5,021 nucleotides of DNA, taken from an uncultured Elusimicrobium sp. (GTDB lineage: Bacteria > Elusimicrobiota > Elusimicrobia > Elusimicrobiales > Elusimicrobiaceae). Shown piece by piece: positions 1 to 5,021 of the stretch (its first letter is position 1; the number at the start of each line of letters is the position of its first letter). The stretch spans positions 1 through 5,021 of the forward strand of contig CAMGSK010000105.1 in NCBI GenBank assembly GCA_946061795.1, read 5' to 3'. A program made the translations under genes and the position numbers. Below the pieces are notes generated by a model. The model was not told the DNA's origin and made no database searches. It saw only the letters and a list, made by a program, of their open reading frames with translations.

Positions 1-33
1 CGGGGCGGATTTTTTGTCGTCAAAAGTAAAGGA

Positions 34-621
34 TTAGACAGCGGACGCTTCGGCGCGCACGTCGTCTTCCGTCTCTTTCATGGCCGTCAAGGTGCGCTCC
101 AGCAGTTGGTCCAGCGGCCAGCCCAGCATTTCTGCACCCTGTTGGATGACGTCGCGCGAACATCCGGCGGCGAACTTCTTGTCTTTAAATTTTTTCTTCA
201 GACTGGCAAGTTCCATGTCTTTGACGCTTTTGGAGGGACGCATGCGGGCGGCCGCCCCGATGAGCCCGGTCAGCTCGTCGCAGGCGAAGAGGACTTTTTC
301 CATTTCGTGCTCCGGCCGCACGTCACAGGCCAGGCCGTATCCGTGGGAGCAAACGGCGTGAACCAGCTCCGGCTCCGCCCCGATTTCGGCCAAAAGCTGA
401 GGGGCTTTGAGGCAGTGCTCCTGCGGAAATTTTTCAAAATCCACGTCGTGCAGCAGGCCGCAGAGGGCCCAAAAATCCGCCTCTTGGCCGTAGCCCAGTA
501 AGTGAGCAAAGCGGCGCATAACGGCTTCCACCGTCCGCGCATGCAGAAGGTGGAAGGGTTCCTGATTGTATTTTTTGAGCAAGCTTATCGCCTGTTCCCG
601 GGTAATATGCGTATGAGGCAT
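34..621 (-). CDS. HD-domain (HDIG-type) metal-dependent hydrolase, conserved family of unknown substrate
   Basis: This 195-residue protein matches from memory a conserved family of about 190-residue HD-superfamily proteins annotated only as hydrolases. Visible metal-site candidates are H27, the H58-D59 pair in LLHDVD, H88 and H93 (SHGYG), and D115 in ACDELTG. The family-typical stretch RPSKSVKDMELASLKKKFKD followed by FAAGCSRDVIQQGAEMLG lies at about residues 128-167. HD proteins generally hydrolyse phosphate esters, often of nucleotides, but the substrate here is not known. No signal peptide or membrane span is visible, so it is probably cytoplasmic. The ATG lies 4 bases after the stop of the GDPD-like gene at 626, so the two are probably cotranscribed. 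A GGGA lies 11 bases before the ATG, inside that upstream gene, and is a weak ribosome site. No strong terminator is visible in the 33 bases that remain downstream. Confidence 0.9.
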   Translation of the reverse strand: MPHTHITREQAISLLKKYNQEPFHLLHARTVEAVMRRFAHLLGYGQEADFWALCGLLHDVDFEKFPQEHCLKAPQLLAEIGAEPELVHAVCSHGYGLACDVRPEHEMEKVLFACDELTGLIGAAARMRPSKSVKDMELASLKKKFKDKKFAAGCSRDVIQQGAEMLGWPLDQLLERTLTAMKETEDDVRAEASAV

Positions 622-625
622 GGCG

Positions 626-1444
626 TTAATTGTCCCAATCGTATTCGTCGGTCAACAGCATAATGACGGACGGATCTTTTTGCATTTGGCGTTTCATAAA
701 ACGTTTTTTAAGGCTGGGCCGCTTGGTGGTATTGTAGCAAACGGCTTTGGGATAGCGGGGAAAATAGGCTTTTAAATATGGATAGTTCCCCATGCCCGAA
801 GAAATGGCCAGCGGCTTGATAAGGTCTATTAGGCGTTGTATTTCGGCCACTTTGGAAGCGGTTTGCCGCGCGTCCAAGTTTTCTTTGTAAAACCCGGTAA
901 TCTGAAGAATGACATTCAGGCCGTTTTTCTTCAGCAGCAACGCCTGGTCCTCGTGGTTCATGCGGGGCTCAAAAATCAGATGGTCCTGCGGAATGCCAAA
1001 CCGCCGTGCGGCCCGGAGGATTTGCTCTATCTGGGATTGGGTCAGGAGGGTTTTCATGTCAATCCACCAGTAGGTGTTCTGCGCGTCTTGCGGCATGGCG
1101 AAGGCGGTGTTAATCGTCATTTTATATTTCAATTGGCCGGGGTCGTGGGCCACAAATACCGTTTCTTCCTCCGGCAGCGTATAAGTGTCTATTTCAAACC
1201 CGTTGTATTTTTTAGACTTTTTCAGCAAACGTTCCCGGCTGTTGGTCTGATGCACAAAGCTGATATCGTCGGGACGCCAGGAGGAGGCGGGGGCGGTCTG
1301 GCTGGGTTCGGTCAGAGGCGTGACGGGACGCAGATTGTGCAGCGTGTATAAATACGCGCCCAAGGCGTAAAGCGCAAACGCTCCTGCGGCCGTTATCAGA
1401 CAAAGAAAAAACTTTTTCAGTAGGGATAAATATTTTTTTGGCAT
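626..1444 (-). CDS. Signal-anchored GDPD/PLC-like phosphodiesterase-family protein (paralog A)
   Basis: This is a 272-residue protein starting at the ATG at 1444. An in-frame TTG at 1459 would add five residues, but that codon run overlaps the TATAAT promoter box, so I reject it. Residues 2-11 are Lys-rich and 12-33 are hydrophobic, followed by a Pro/Thr/Ser-rich linker, which suggests a signal anchor with the domain outside the cytoplasm. The domain carries a GDPD-like order of residues: H65 with N68-S69 (HQTNS), E84 and D86 (FEIDTY), H100-D101 (VAHD), D129 and K131 (WWIDMK), E159. In classic GDPD enzymes the first His is followed by Arg; here it is Gln, so activity is uncertain. The C-terminal blocks YPYLKAYFP and RPSLKK are shared with the neighbour at 1505-2287. 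The family call rests on motif order and is an inference. The product may act on phosphodiesters in the envelope, or may be a non-catalytic relative. Confidence 0.8.
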   Translation of the reverse strand: MPKKYLSLLKKFFLCLITAAGAFALYALGAYLYTLHNLRPVTPLTEPSQTAPASSWRPDDISFVHQTNSRERLLKKSKKYNGFEIDTYTLPEEETVFVAHDPGQLKYKMTINTAFAMPQDAQNTYWWIDMKTLLTQSQIEQILRAARRFGIPQDHLIFEPRMNHEDQALLLKKNGLNVILQITGFYKENLDARQTASKVAEIQRLIDLIKPLAISSGMGNYPYLKAYFPRYPKAVCYNTTKRPSLKKRFMKRQMQKDPSVIMLLTDEYDWDN

Positions 1445-1450
1445 ATTTCC

Positions 1451-1479
1451 ATTATACAATAACGTTTACCGTCCGGTAA
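1451..1479 (-). promoter_or_regulatory. Promoter immediately before the GDPD-like paralog A gene
   Basis: The minus strand has a perfect TATAAT (1456-1451), with a 17-base spacer to TTACCG (1479-1474), a 3-of-6 match to the -35 consensus. The ATG begins at 1444, only 6 bases after the -10 box, so transcription would start at or next to the start codon. The -35 box is one arm of the inverted repeat at 1465-1480. Confidence 0.6.
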
Positions 1480-1480
1480 A
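1465..1480. repeat. Perfect inverted repeat, candidate operator
   Basis: Two 7-base arms (TTTACCG and CGGTAAA) are separated by 2 bases. One arm coincides with the predicted -35 element and the other lies in the promoter spacer, a usual place for a dimeric repressor. No U-run follows on either strand, so it does not look like an intrinsic terminator. The regulator is not known. Confidence 0.5.
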
Positions 1481-1504
1481 AACGCTCCGGGCGGCTGCAG
1501 TTCA

Positions 1505-2287
1505 TCAGAAAGGCAGCGCGGTATATTCGTCCTGCATCCAAATCAAGACGGACGGATCTTTGAGTATGGCGTCGGCCAGAAATTTTTTCTTTAAGCTGGG
1601 CCGGACGGTAGTGGCGCTGTATATGGCTTTGTTGTAATGCGGGAAATAGGCTTTCAAATAGGGATATTTGCCAAAACTTCCCGCCAACGCAAAAGGCTGG
1701 CAGCGGCGAATTTGTTCTTCCAGTTCCGCGTTTAAGCGCATGCGTTTTTGAGGGTCCCCCCCGTCGTCGTCAAATCCGTGGGGAACGGAAAGCAGCACCG
1801 GCAGACCGTTTTTCTGCAGTAGCAGCGCCTGCGGCCCGCATTCCGTTTCAAAAAGCATGCTTCTGAGTTTTACCCCGCAGCGCGCCGCTTGGTCTTTTAA
1901 AACGTCAATGTCTTGTTGGGAAAGTTCTGTTTTTACGTCCAGCCACCAAGTTTTTTCTCCGGGGTTTTTCACAGAGCAGAAGATGTCTGCGGGCTGAGGC
2001 GCGGAAGAGAGGTCTTTTTCGTCATGTGCAATGAGCAATTTGCCGCCGTGGCGGTAAACGTCCAGTTCAAAAGCGGAGTAAGCGCCGTCTTTGGCTTTGG
2101 CGCGGCGCACCGAATTGACCCGGTGCAGCATACGCATTTGCGGGCGTTGGGCCGCGGAAACAATGTGTGAGACGGGCGCAATGGGCGTTTGCGGGCGCAT
2201 TTTCATCCATACATAGCCGTACATGGCCGTGCTGTATAAAAGCGCGGCGCACATGAGAAATATGATGAGGCGGGCAATCGTTTTCAT
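1505..2287 (-). CDS. Signal-anchored GDPD/PLC-like phosphodiesterase-family protein (paralog B)
   Basis: This 260-residue protein is clearly paralogous to the next gene (626-1444). A hydrophobic stretch at about residues 5-25 suggests a signal anchor or uncleaved signal peptide. The GDPD-like residues are H55-R56 with N58-S59 (HRVNS), E74 and D76 (FELDVY), H88-D89 (IAHD), D117 and K119 (WWLDVK), and E147. Unlike paralog A, the Arg after the first His is kept, so this copy is closer to the classical catalytic pattern. Shared C-terminal blocks are YPYLKAYFP (208-216), RPSLKK (229-234) and DPSV (244-247). The ATG at 2287 has no Shine-Dalgarno: it is immediately preceded by the U-rich tail of the terminator at 2291-2319. 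Met12 or Met22 are possible later starts but also lack a good ribosome site and would shorten the anchor. No separate promoter is obvious, so expression may depend on read-through. The substrate is not known. Confidence 0.8.
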   Translation of the reverse strand: MKTIARLIIFLMCAALLYSTAMYGYVWMKMRPQTPIAPVSHIVSAAQRPQMRMLHRVNSVRRAKAKDGAYSAFELDVYRHGGKLLIAHDEKDLSSAPQPADIFCSVKNPGEKTWWLDVKTELSQQDIDVLKDQAARCGVKLRSMLFETECGPQALLLQKNGLPVLLSVPHGFDDDGGDPQKRMRLNAELEEQIRRCQPFALAGSFGKYPYLKAYFPHYNKAIYSATTVRPSLKKKFLADAILKDPSVLIWMQDEYTALPF

Positions 2288-2290
2288 AAA

Positions 2291-2319
2291 TAAAAAAACG
2301 CCCGCCGTAGCGGGCGTTT
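2291..2319 (-). terminator. Intrinsic terminator after DUF805 copy 2, abutting the next gene
   Basis: On the minus strand a 10-base perfect stem (AAACGCCCGC at 2319-2310, GCGGGCGTTT at 2305-2296) closes a TACG tetraloop, and the U-rich tail runs on from the second arm. It begins 12 bases after the stop at 2332 and ends only a few bases before the ATG at 2287, so it also forms the leader of the GDPD-like paralog B gene. Confidence 0.88.
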
Positions 2320-2331
2320 CTGGAACGAAAA

Positions 2332-2697
2332 TTATTTAACGTCTCCGAAGCGGTTGGCGGCCGGAGTGGAGGGCAGAACCATGAAGACCAGCAACACGAT
2401 ACCGCCGACAAAAGGCACCAAGCCGATCAACAGCCACCAGCCGGATTTATCCGTATCGTGCAAGCGGCGCACGGCGATGCTCAAAGAGGGCAGCAGCAAG
2501 GCCAAGGCGTACACGGCGTACAAGACGCTGAACAGCGTGCCGATGACGTTGTCCATACCGCCCAAGAAAGCCAGCACAAACGCGCCGATAAAGTTAAACA
2601 GCACGTACATCCAGTACTGTTCTCTGGTGGCGCGGCCGGCGAAGTCCACATAGTGTTTCTTAATGACGTCAATAAAATACGTATTGATTGCGTTCAT
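2332..2697 (-). CDS. DUF805 family small integral membrane protein (copy 2)
   Basis: This 121-residue protein starts at the ATG at 2697, which has a good ribosome site: GGAG, 9 bases upstream. The open frame extends back to 2913, but that extension runs through a promoter, a terminator and the end of the previous gene, so the longer start is an artefact. The DUF805 hallmarks are an N-terminal FAGRATREQYW at 19-29 and the signature RRLHDTDKSGWW at 77-88. There are three or four hydrophobic segments, at about 30-47, 52-75 and 86-108, and the protein ends in the family-typical NRFGD. DUF805 proteins are small inner-membrane proteins without an established biochemical role. It is a divergent tandem paralog of the gene at 2805-3155. 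It is transcribed from its own extended -10 promoter and stops just before a strong intrinsic terminator. Confidence 0.92.
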   Translation of the reverse strand: MNAINTYFIDVIKKHYVDFAGRATREQYWMYVLFNFIGAFVLAFLGGMDNVIGTLFSVLYAVYALALLLPSLSIAVRRLHDTDKSGWWLLIGLVPFVGGIVLLVFMVLPSTPAANRFGDVK

Positions 2698-2724
2698 TGC
2701 AAACAGCTCCTTACATAAAATAAC

Positions 2725-2736
2725 GGAAATATTTCC
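2725..2736. repeat. 12-base perfect palindrome at the predicted start of DUF805 copy 2 transcript
   Basis: GGAAATATTTCC is a perfect palindrome beginning about 7 bases after the TATAAT box, so it covers the predicted transcription start. It may be an operator; being AT-rich and short it could also be chance. Symmetry does not extend beyond 12 bases. Confidence 0.35.
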
Positions 2737-2742
2737 ACTGGT

Positions 2743-2771
2743 ATTATAACATTTTAAAAAACGGACAAAAA
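2743..2771 (-). promoter_or_regulatory. Extended -10 promoter for DUF805 copy 2
   Basis: The minus strand carries TGTTATAAT (2751-2743), a perfect TATAAT with the TGn extension. At 17-base spacing the -35 would be TTTTTG (2771-2766), which is weak and lies in the U-tract of the preceding terminator. The better TTGTCC at 2768-2763 is only 14 bases away. The extended -10 may compensate. The start site is predicted near 2736, about 39 bases before the ATG. Confidence 0.75.
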
Positions 2772-2793
2772 GCCCCTTTGTCTCAAAAGGGGC
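2767..2793 (-). terminator. Intrinsic terminator of DUF805 copy 1
   Basis: On the minus strand an 8-base stem (GCCCCTTT at 2793-2786 pairing with AAAGGGGC at 2779-2772) closes a 6-base loop and is followed directly by TTTTT at 2771-2767. It lies 11 bases after the stop codon of the gene at 2805. Confidence 0.88.
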
Positions 2794-2804
2794 CGTGCGT
2801 ATAG

Positions 2805-3155
2805 CTAACGAGGCTGCGTCCCGTAGCGGTTGGGCCCGTACGTGCCGGGCAGCACCATTAAAATAAAAAGCCAGATCTGGCCTATCAGCGGTACCGCGCC
2901 GATCCACCACCACCAGCCGGAACGGTCCGTATCATGCAGGCGGCGTACGGTGACTGCCAGCGTGGGCAGAATAAACAGCGCGCCCGTCAGCCAGGCGATA
3001 AACGAAATGTTGCCCATTTCGTCGCGTCCGCCCGTCAACCATATGACCAGCGCATTAATCAGCCAGGCAACCAGCATAAATATCCAAAATTGCCGGCGGT
3101 TGGCACGGCCCCGAAAGACCGCGTATTTTGCCAATGCGTCTGTAAAATATTTCAT
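2805..3155 (-). CDS. DUF805 family small integral membrane protein (copy 1)
   Basis: This is a 116-residue protein whose ATG at 3155 is preceded by a G-rich ribosome site (GGGGG, about 5 bases upstream). It shows the DUF805 layout: a short N-terminal segment ending in FRGRANRRQFW (14-24), hydrophobic segments at about 23-41 and 50-70, the diagnostic RRLHDTDRSGWWWW (71-84), then a last hydrophobic segment to about residue 102 and a short tail with PNRYG. The role of the family is not established. It has its own sigma70-type promoter and an intrinsic terminator at 2767-2793, so it is probably expressed as a single-gene unit, apart from any read-through from the YbaK gene upstream. It shares its architecture with the copy at 2332-2697, but the two differ at most non-signature positions, so the duplication is not recent. 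Confidence 0.92.
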   Translation of the reverse strand: MKYFTDALAKYAVFRGRANRRQFWIFMLVAWLINALVIWLTGGRDEMGNISFIAWLTGALFILPTLAVTVRRLHDTDRSGWWWWIGAVPLIGQIWLFILMVLPGTYGPNRYGTQPR

Positions 3156-3190
3156 GTTTTCCCCCTTTTGTTTTACTGCTTTTCATATAC

Positions 3191-3219
3191 AGTATAACCC
3201 GGGACCATTTCACGGACAA
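3191..3219 (-). promoter_or_regulatory. Sigma70-type promoter for DUF805 copy 1
   Basis: On the minus strand TTGTCC (3219-3214) is followed after exactly 17 bases by TATACT (3196-3191), close to the TTGACA/TATAAT consensus at ideal spacing. The predicted start site is near 3184, giving a leader of about 30 bases before the ATG at 3155. This separates the DUF805 gene from the sulfatase/YbaK unit. Confidence 0.72.
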
Positions 3220-3248
3220 TGACGGGAAAAAGGTTAGAGCGGGAAATT

Positions 3249-3710
3249 TCAGCGTTTGCTTACGTCAATCCACGGCGCGCCGGTCAGCGTTTGCAGTTCT
3301 TGCGGGCTGAGCCGGACGGCGTTGTTCGGCGCGCCCGCGGCGGGATAGATCGTATCAAACGTTTCTACGGAGCGGTCCAAAAACACCCGTACGCCTTCTT
3401 CCAAACAGAAAGGGCACACGCCTCCGGCCGGATGCCCGGTCAGCGTTTCCACTTCGTCTCCGTGCGGAAATACGGCTTTTTCCCCGAAAAACGCTTTAAA
3501 TTTGGCGTTATCCACCCGCGCCGCCCCACAGACGCAGATGACGACGGCTCCTTGCTTGGTTTTAAACGCCAGCGTTTTGACGATGCGTTCCGGCGCACAG
3601 CCTATGGCCTGAGCCGCCAGTTCCACTGTGGCGGAGGATTGGGCAAATTCCATATATCGGTCCTCCAAGGATTTGGAAGCCAAAAAATTTTTGATTTCTT
3701 GCGTTTTCAT
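3249..3710 (-). CDS. YbaK/EbsC-family aminoacyl-tRNA deacylase (prolyl-tRNA-editing-like domain)
   Basis: This 153-residue single-domain protein has the length and layout of free-standing YbaK-type trans-editing proteins, which hydrolyse mischarged aminoacyl-tRNA in the cytoplasm. Visible family features are IVKTLAFK at 43-50, where K45 lines up with the conserved Lys of YbaK; ARVDNAKFKAFFG at 64-76; the Gly-rich GHPAGGVCPF at 92-101; and a C-terminal GAPNNAVRLSPQEL at 126-139. The exact specificity (Cys-tRNA-Pro, or another ProX-type substrate) cannot be read from the sequence, so I give no gene symbol. C99 and C102 form a CPFC pair of unknown meaning. The ATG is only 3 bases after the TAA of the sulfatase gene, and no Shine-Dalgarno is visible before it. 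It is therefore probably translated by coupling to the upstream gene. No strong terminator follows. Confidence 0.9.
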   Translation of the reverse strand: MKTQEIKNFLASKSLEDRYMEFAQSSATVELAAQAIGCAPERIVKTLAFKTKQGAVVICVCGAARVDNAKFKAFFGEKAVFPHGDEVETLTGHPAGGVCPFCLEEGVRVFLDRSVETFDTIYPAAGAPNNAVRLSPQELQTLTGAPWIDVSKR

Positions 3711-3713
3711 GGG

Positions 3714-5021
3714 TTATTTGTAAAAATGGCCGAATTCTTTCAAGCTTTCCGACAAAGCCTTCGCGCTGACGGGTGTGTCCGCCGGAACGAAATTTTCATC
3801 GTAATTGGTCATTCCTCCGTAATTGTTGAGCACGGAAATTTTATTTCCTTCGCGCACGGCTTTGTTGGTGTAGCTTAAAATCAGCGTCCAAGGGCGCGTC
3901 GTCGGGTTAAAGAGATCATAGCCGATGGAATAGTCCGCAACGGGGTTGGCGCAAGAGAGCGCGCGGGAAAGCAGCGCGGGAACCACGTCGTAATGGGACG
4001 TGCGGTAAGTTTTCTCCCCTCCCGTCATGCCCGGCCACCAGACAAGCAGCGGCACGTGCGTTTGGTATTTGGCGAAATTGCTGTTGTGACCCCAGAAATT
4101 ATGGCGGGTGTCGTTGATTTCCTGGCCGTGGTCTCCCGTCAAAATCACCACGGTGTTTTTATCCAGACCGCGCTTTTTCAGCTGAGCAAACACTTCGCCC
4201 AGCAGGCCGTCTATATAATAAACGGAGTTTTTATAGCGGTTTAGATAAGGCGCCGGGTCCGTGTTTTTGGTAAGCAAAAGATAATTCATTTCGTCTTCAT
4301 ACGGCGTGAACGGCGTGTGCGCGTGCGGCGGAAAACTTTGTCCGTGGGCAGAATCGTAAAATAAAAAGCCGAAGAAAGGCCGTTTCGGGTCCCGTCCGTC
4401 CAAAAAATTAAAAAATTCGTTTTGCGCGTCTTCGTCCCGTTCCCATTTTGCCGTCCCTTTGGACGCGATCCTCAGGCCGTCTATGTGGGAAAAGACGTTT
4501 TGGTTAAATTCCGGGCTGTTAAGGCGGGAGCTGGCATAGACGCCGAACTGATAGCCCTGCTTGTCCAGTTCGTCCATCAGGGCGGGACGGATCTTGCTTC
4601 CGGTCACGCTGTCCCAATAGGAGTAAGGCATGGAATAAAACAGAGAGAAAACGCCCGCTTCCGTGGCGTTGCCTCCGGCCAGATGATCGGTGAAGTAGAA
4701 GGCGTACGGAGAATTTTTGTAAGCGGCGTAAGCGTTGGGCATGACTTGCGGGGTAAACGTATCGGCCCGCCATGAATCAATCAGTATGACCAAAATATTG
4801 GGTTTGTTTTGTGCCGTACAGCTCAGCGGGGCAAGCGGATAGTTCAGCGCGCCGGCGCGCGGCGTTTCGTAGGGTTGGCTTTTGGGCTCAAAACCCATTT
4901 TGCGCAGGCGGCGGTTCATGCTGAACGGATTGGCCCACGGCAAATACGGCACTTGAGTCAAAACGGAACAATTGCGAGTATAAAAACAGTAATCTTCTTC
5001 ATTTATGAGTTCCTTTCTGTC
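3714..5021 (-). CDS. YejM/PbgA-like (DUF3413-type) inner-membrane sulfatase-fold protein, 5' end cut by window
   Basis: The frame is open from the window edge (first full codon at 5021) to TAA at 3714, giving 435 visible residues. A TTG at 4961 could be taken as a start, but the frame continues upstream without a stop and TTG has no ribosome site, so I treat the gene as partial. Counting from that TTG, visible features are LPWANPFSMNRRLRKMGF (7-24), resembling the linker after the last membrane helix of E. coli YejM; NILVILIDSWRADTF with metal-site D62; HLAGGNATEAG with candidate nucleophile T100; LTGDHGQE with D277-H278; and WGHNSNF with H291. The C-terminal YGYDLFNP-like block (SIGYDLFNP) and VLNNYG also match YejM. 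YejM proteins are about 590 residues, so about 150-170 N-terminal residues, including the membrane helices, should lie outside. In enterobacteria YejM controls lipopolysaccharide supply. Here the catalytic-type motifs look intact, so hydrolase or transferase activity is possible. Confidence 0.88.
   Translation of the reverse strand, partial: DRKELINEEDYCFYTRNCSVLTQVPYLPWANPFSMNRRLRKMGFEPKSQPYETPRAGALNYPLAPLSCTAQNKPNILVILIDSWRADTFTPQVMPNAYAAYKNSPYAFYFTDHLAGGNATEAGVFSLFYSMPYSYWDSVTGSKIRPALMDELDKQGYQFGVYASSRLNSPEFNQNVFSHIDGLRIASKGTAKWERDEDAQNEFFNFLDGRDPKRPFFGFLFYDSAHGQSFPPHAHTPFTPYEDEMNYLLLTKNTDPAPYLNRYKNSVYYIDGLLGEVFAQLKKRGLDKNTVVILTGDHGQEINDTRHNFWGHNSNFAKYQTHVPLLVWWPGMTGGEKTYRTSHYDVVPALLSRALSCANPVADYSIGYDLFNPTTRPWTLILSYTNKAVREGNKISVLNNYGGMTNYDENFVPADTPVSAKALSESLKEFGHFYK

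Noticed and set aside
1..33. Possible hairpin after the HD gene (TTTTG-ACGA-CAAAA on the minus strand)
   Set aside because: The stem is short and AT-rich with no U-tract, and too little downstream sequence is available.
836..1351. Long plus-strand open frame opposite the GDPD-like gene
   Set aside because: Its product shows no recognisable domain, it lies entirely antisense to a supported gene, and it has the look of a shadow frame.
1481..1504. Possible terminator after GDPD-like paralog B (GC-rich run followed by TTTTT on the minus strand)
   Set aside because: The best hairpin has only a 3-base stem (CGC/GCG), too weak to support.
2698..2913. 72-residue N-terminal extension of DUF805 copy 2
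   Set aside because: It overlaps the end of the other DUF805 gene, a terminator and an extended -10 promoter, and the ATG at 2697 has a good GGAG ribosome site and matches the family N-terminus.
3219..3878. 219-codon plus-strand open frame
   Set aside because: It covers the YbaK gene in antisense and the end of the sulfatase gene; there is no recognisable domain, and the minus-strand genes account for this DNA.
4958..5002. 14-codon ORF with good ribosome site and signal-like sequence (MKKITVFILAIVPF)
   Set aside because: It stops with TGA inside the open frame of the YejM-like gene. Joining it would need a one-base change in a T-run, whereas the uninterrupted frame already continues to the window edge. 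It remains a weak alternative.

Overview
The window reads as ordinary, densely packed bacterial chromosome with roughly balanced base composition. All seven protein genes lie on the minus strand, so the transcription order is from high to low coordinates. A YejM/PbgA-type envelope sulfatase-fold protein, several single-span or multi-span membrane proteins and recognisable sigma70-type promoters suggest a Gram-negative bacterium. I cannot name the lineage from sequence alone; a gut Elusimicrobiota-like organism is only a low-confidence guess. There are no RNA genes, insertion sequences, CRISPR arrays or prophage genes.

In transcription order: (1) 5021-3714, the C-terminal part of a YejM/DUF3413-type inner-membrane sulfatase-fold protein. 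Its reading frame is open to the window edge, so the gene is cut by the window. (2) 3710-3249, a YbaK/EbsC-family tRNA-editing-type deacylase starting 3 bases after the stop of gene 1. (3) 3155-2805 and (4) 2697-2332, two DUF805 small membrane proteins. Each has its own clear promoter, and each is followed by a strong intrinsic terminator. (5) 2287-1505 and (6) 1444-626, two paralogous signal-anchored proteins with a divergent glycerophosphodiester-phosphodiesterase-like (GDPD/PLC-like TIM-barrel) signature. (7) 621-34, an HD-domain hydrolase that follows gene 6 after 4 bases.

The window therefore holds two side-by-side paralog pairs, DUF805 x2 and GDPD-like x2, next to a YejM-like gene. The theme is envelope and membrane function: a periplasmic alkaline-phosphatase-fold domain, possible periplasmic phosphodiesterases and small membrane proteins. 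The link between them is inferred from proximity and predicted topology only.

The best regulatory signals are four. A sigma70 promoter with 17-base spacing lies before gene 3. An extended -10 promoter with a 12-base palindrome near its start site lies before gene 4. The promoter before gene 6 has its -10 box only 6 bases from the ATG, which predicts a leaderless mRNA, and a perfect inverted repeat covers its -35 region. Finally, an intrinsic terminator is wedged directly against the start of gene 5, which has no visible Shine-Dalgarno. I did not find a convincing undescribed defence or mobile system here.
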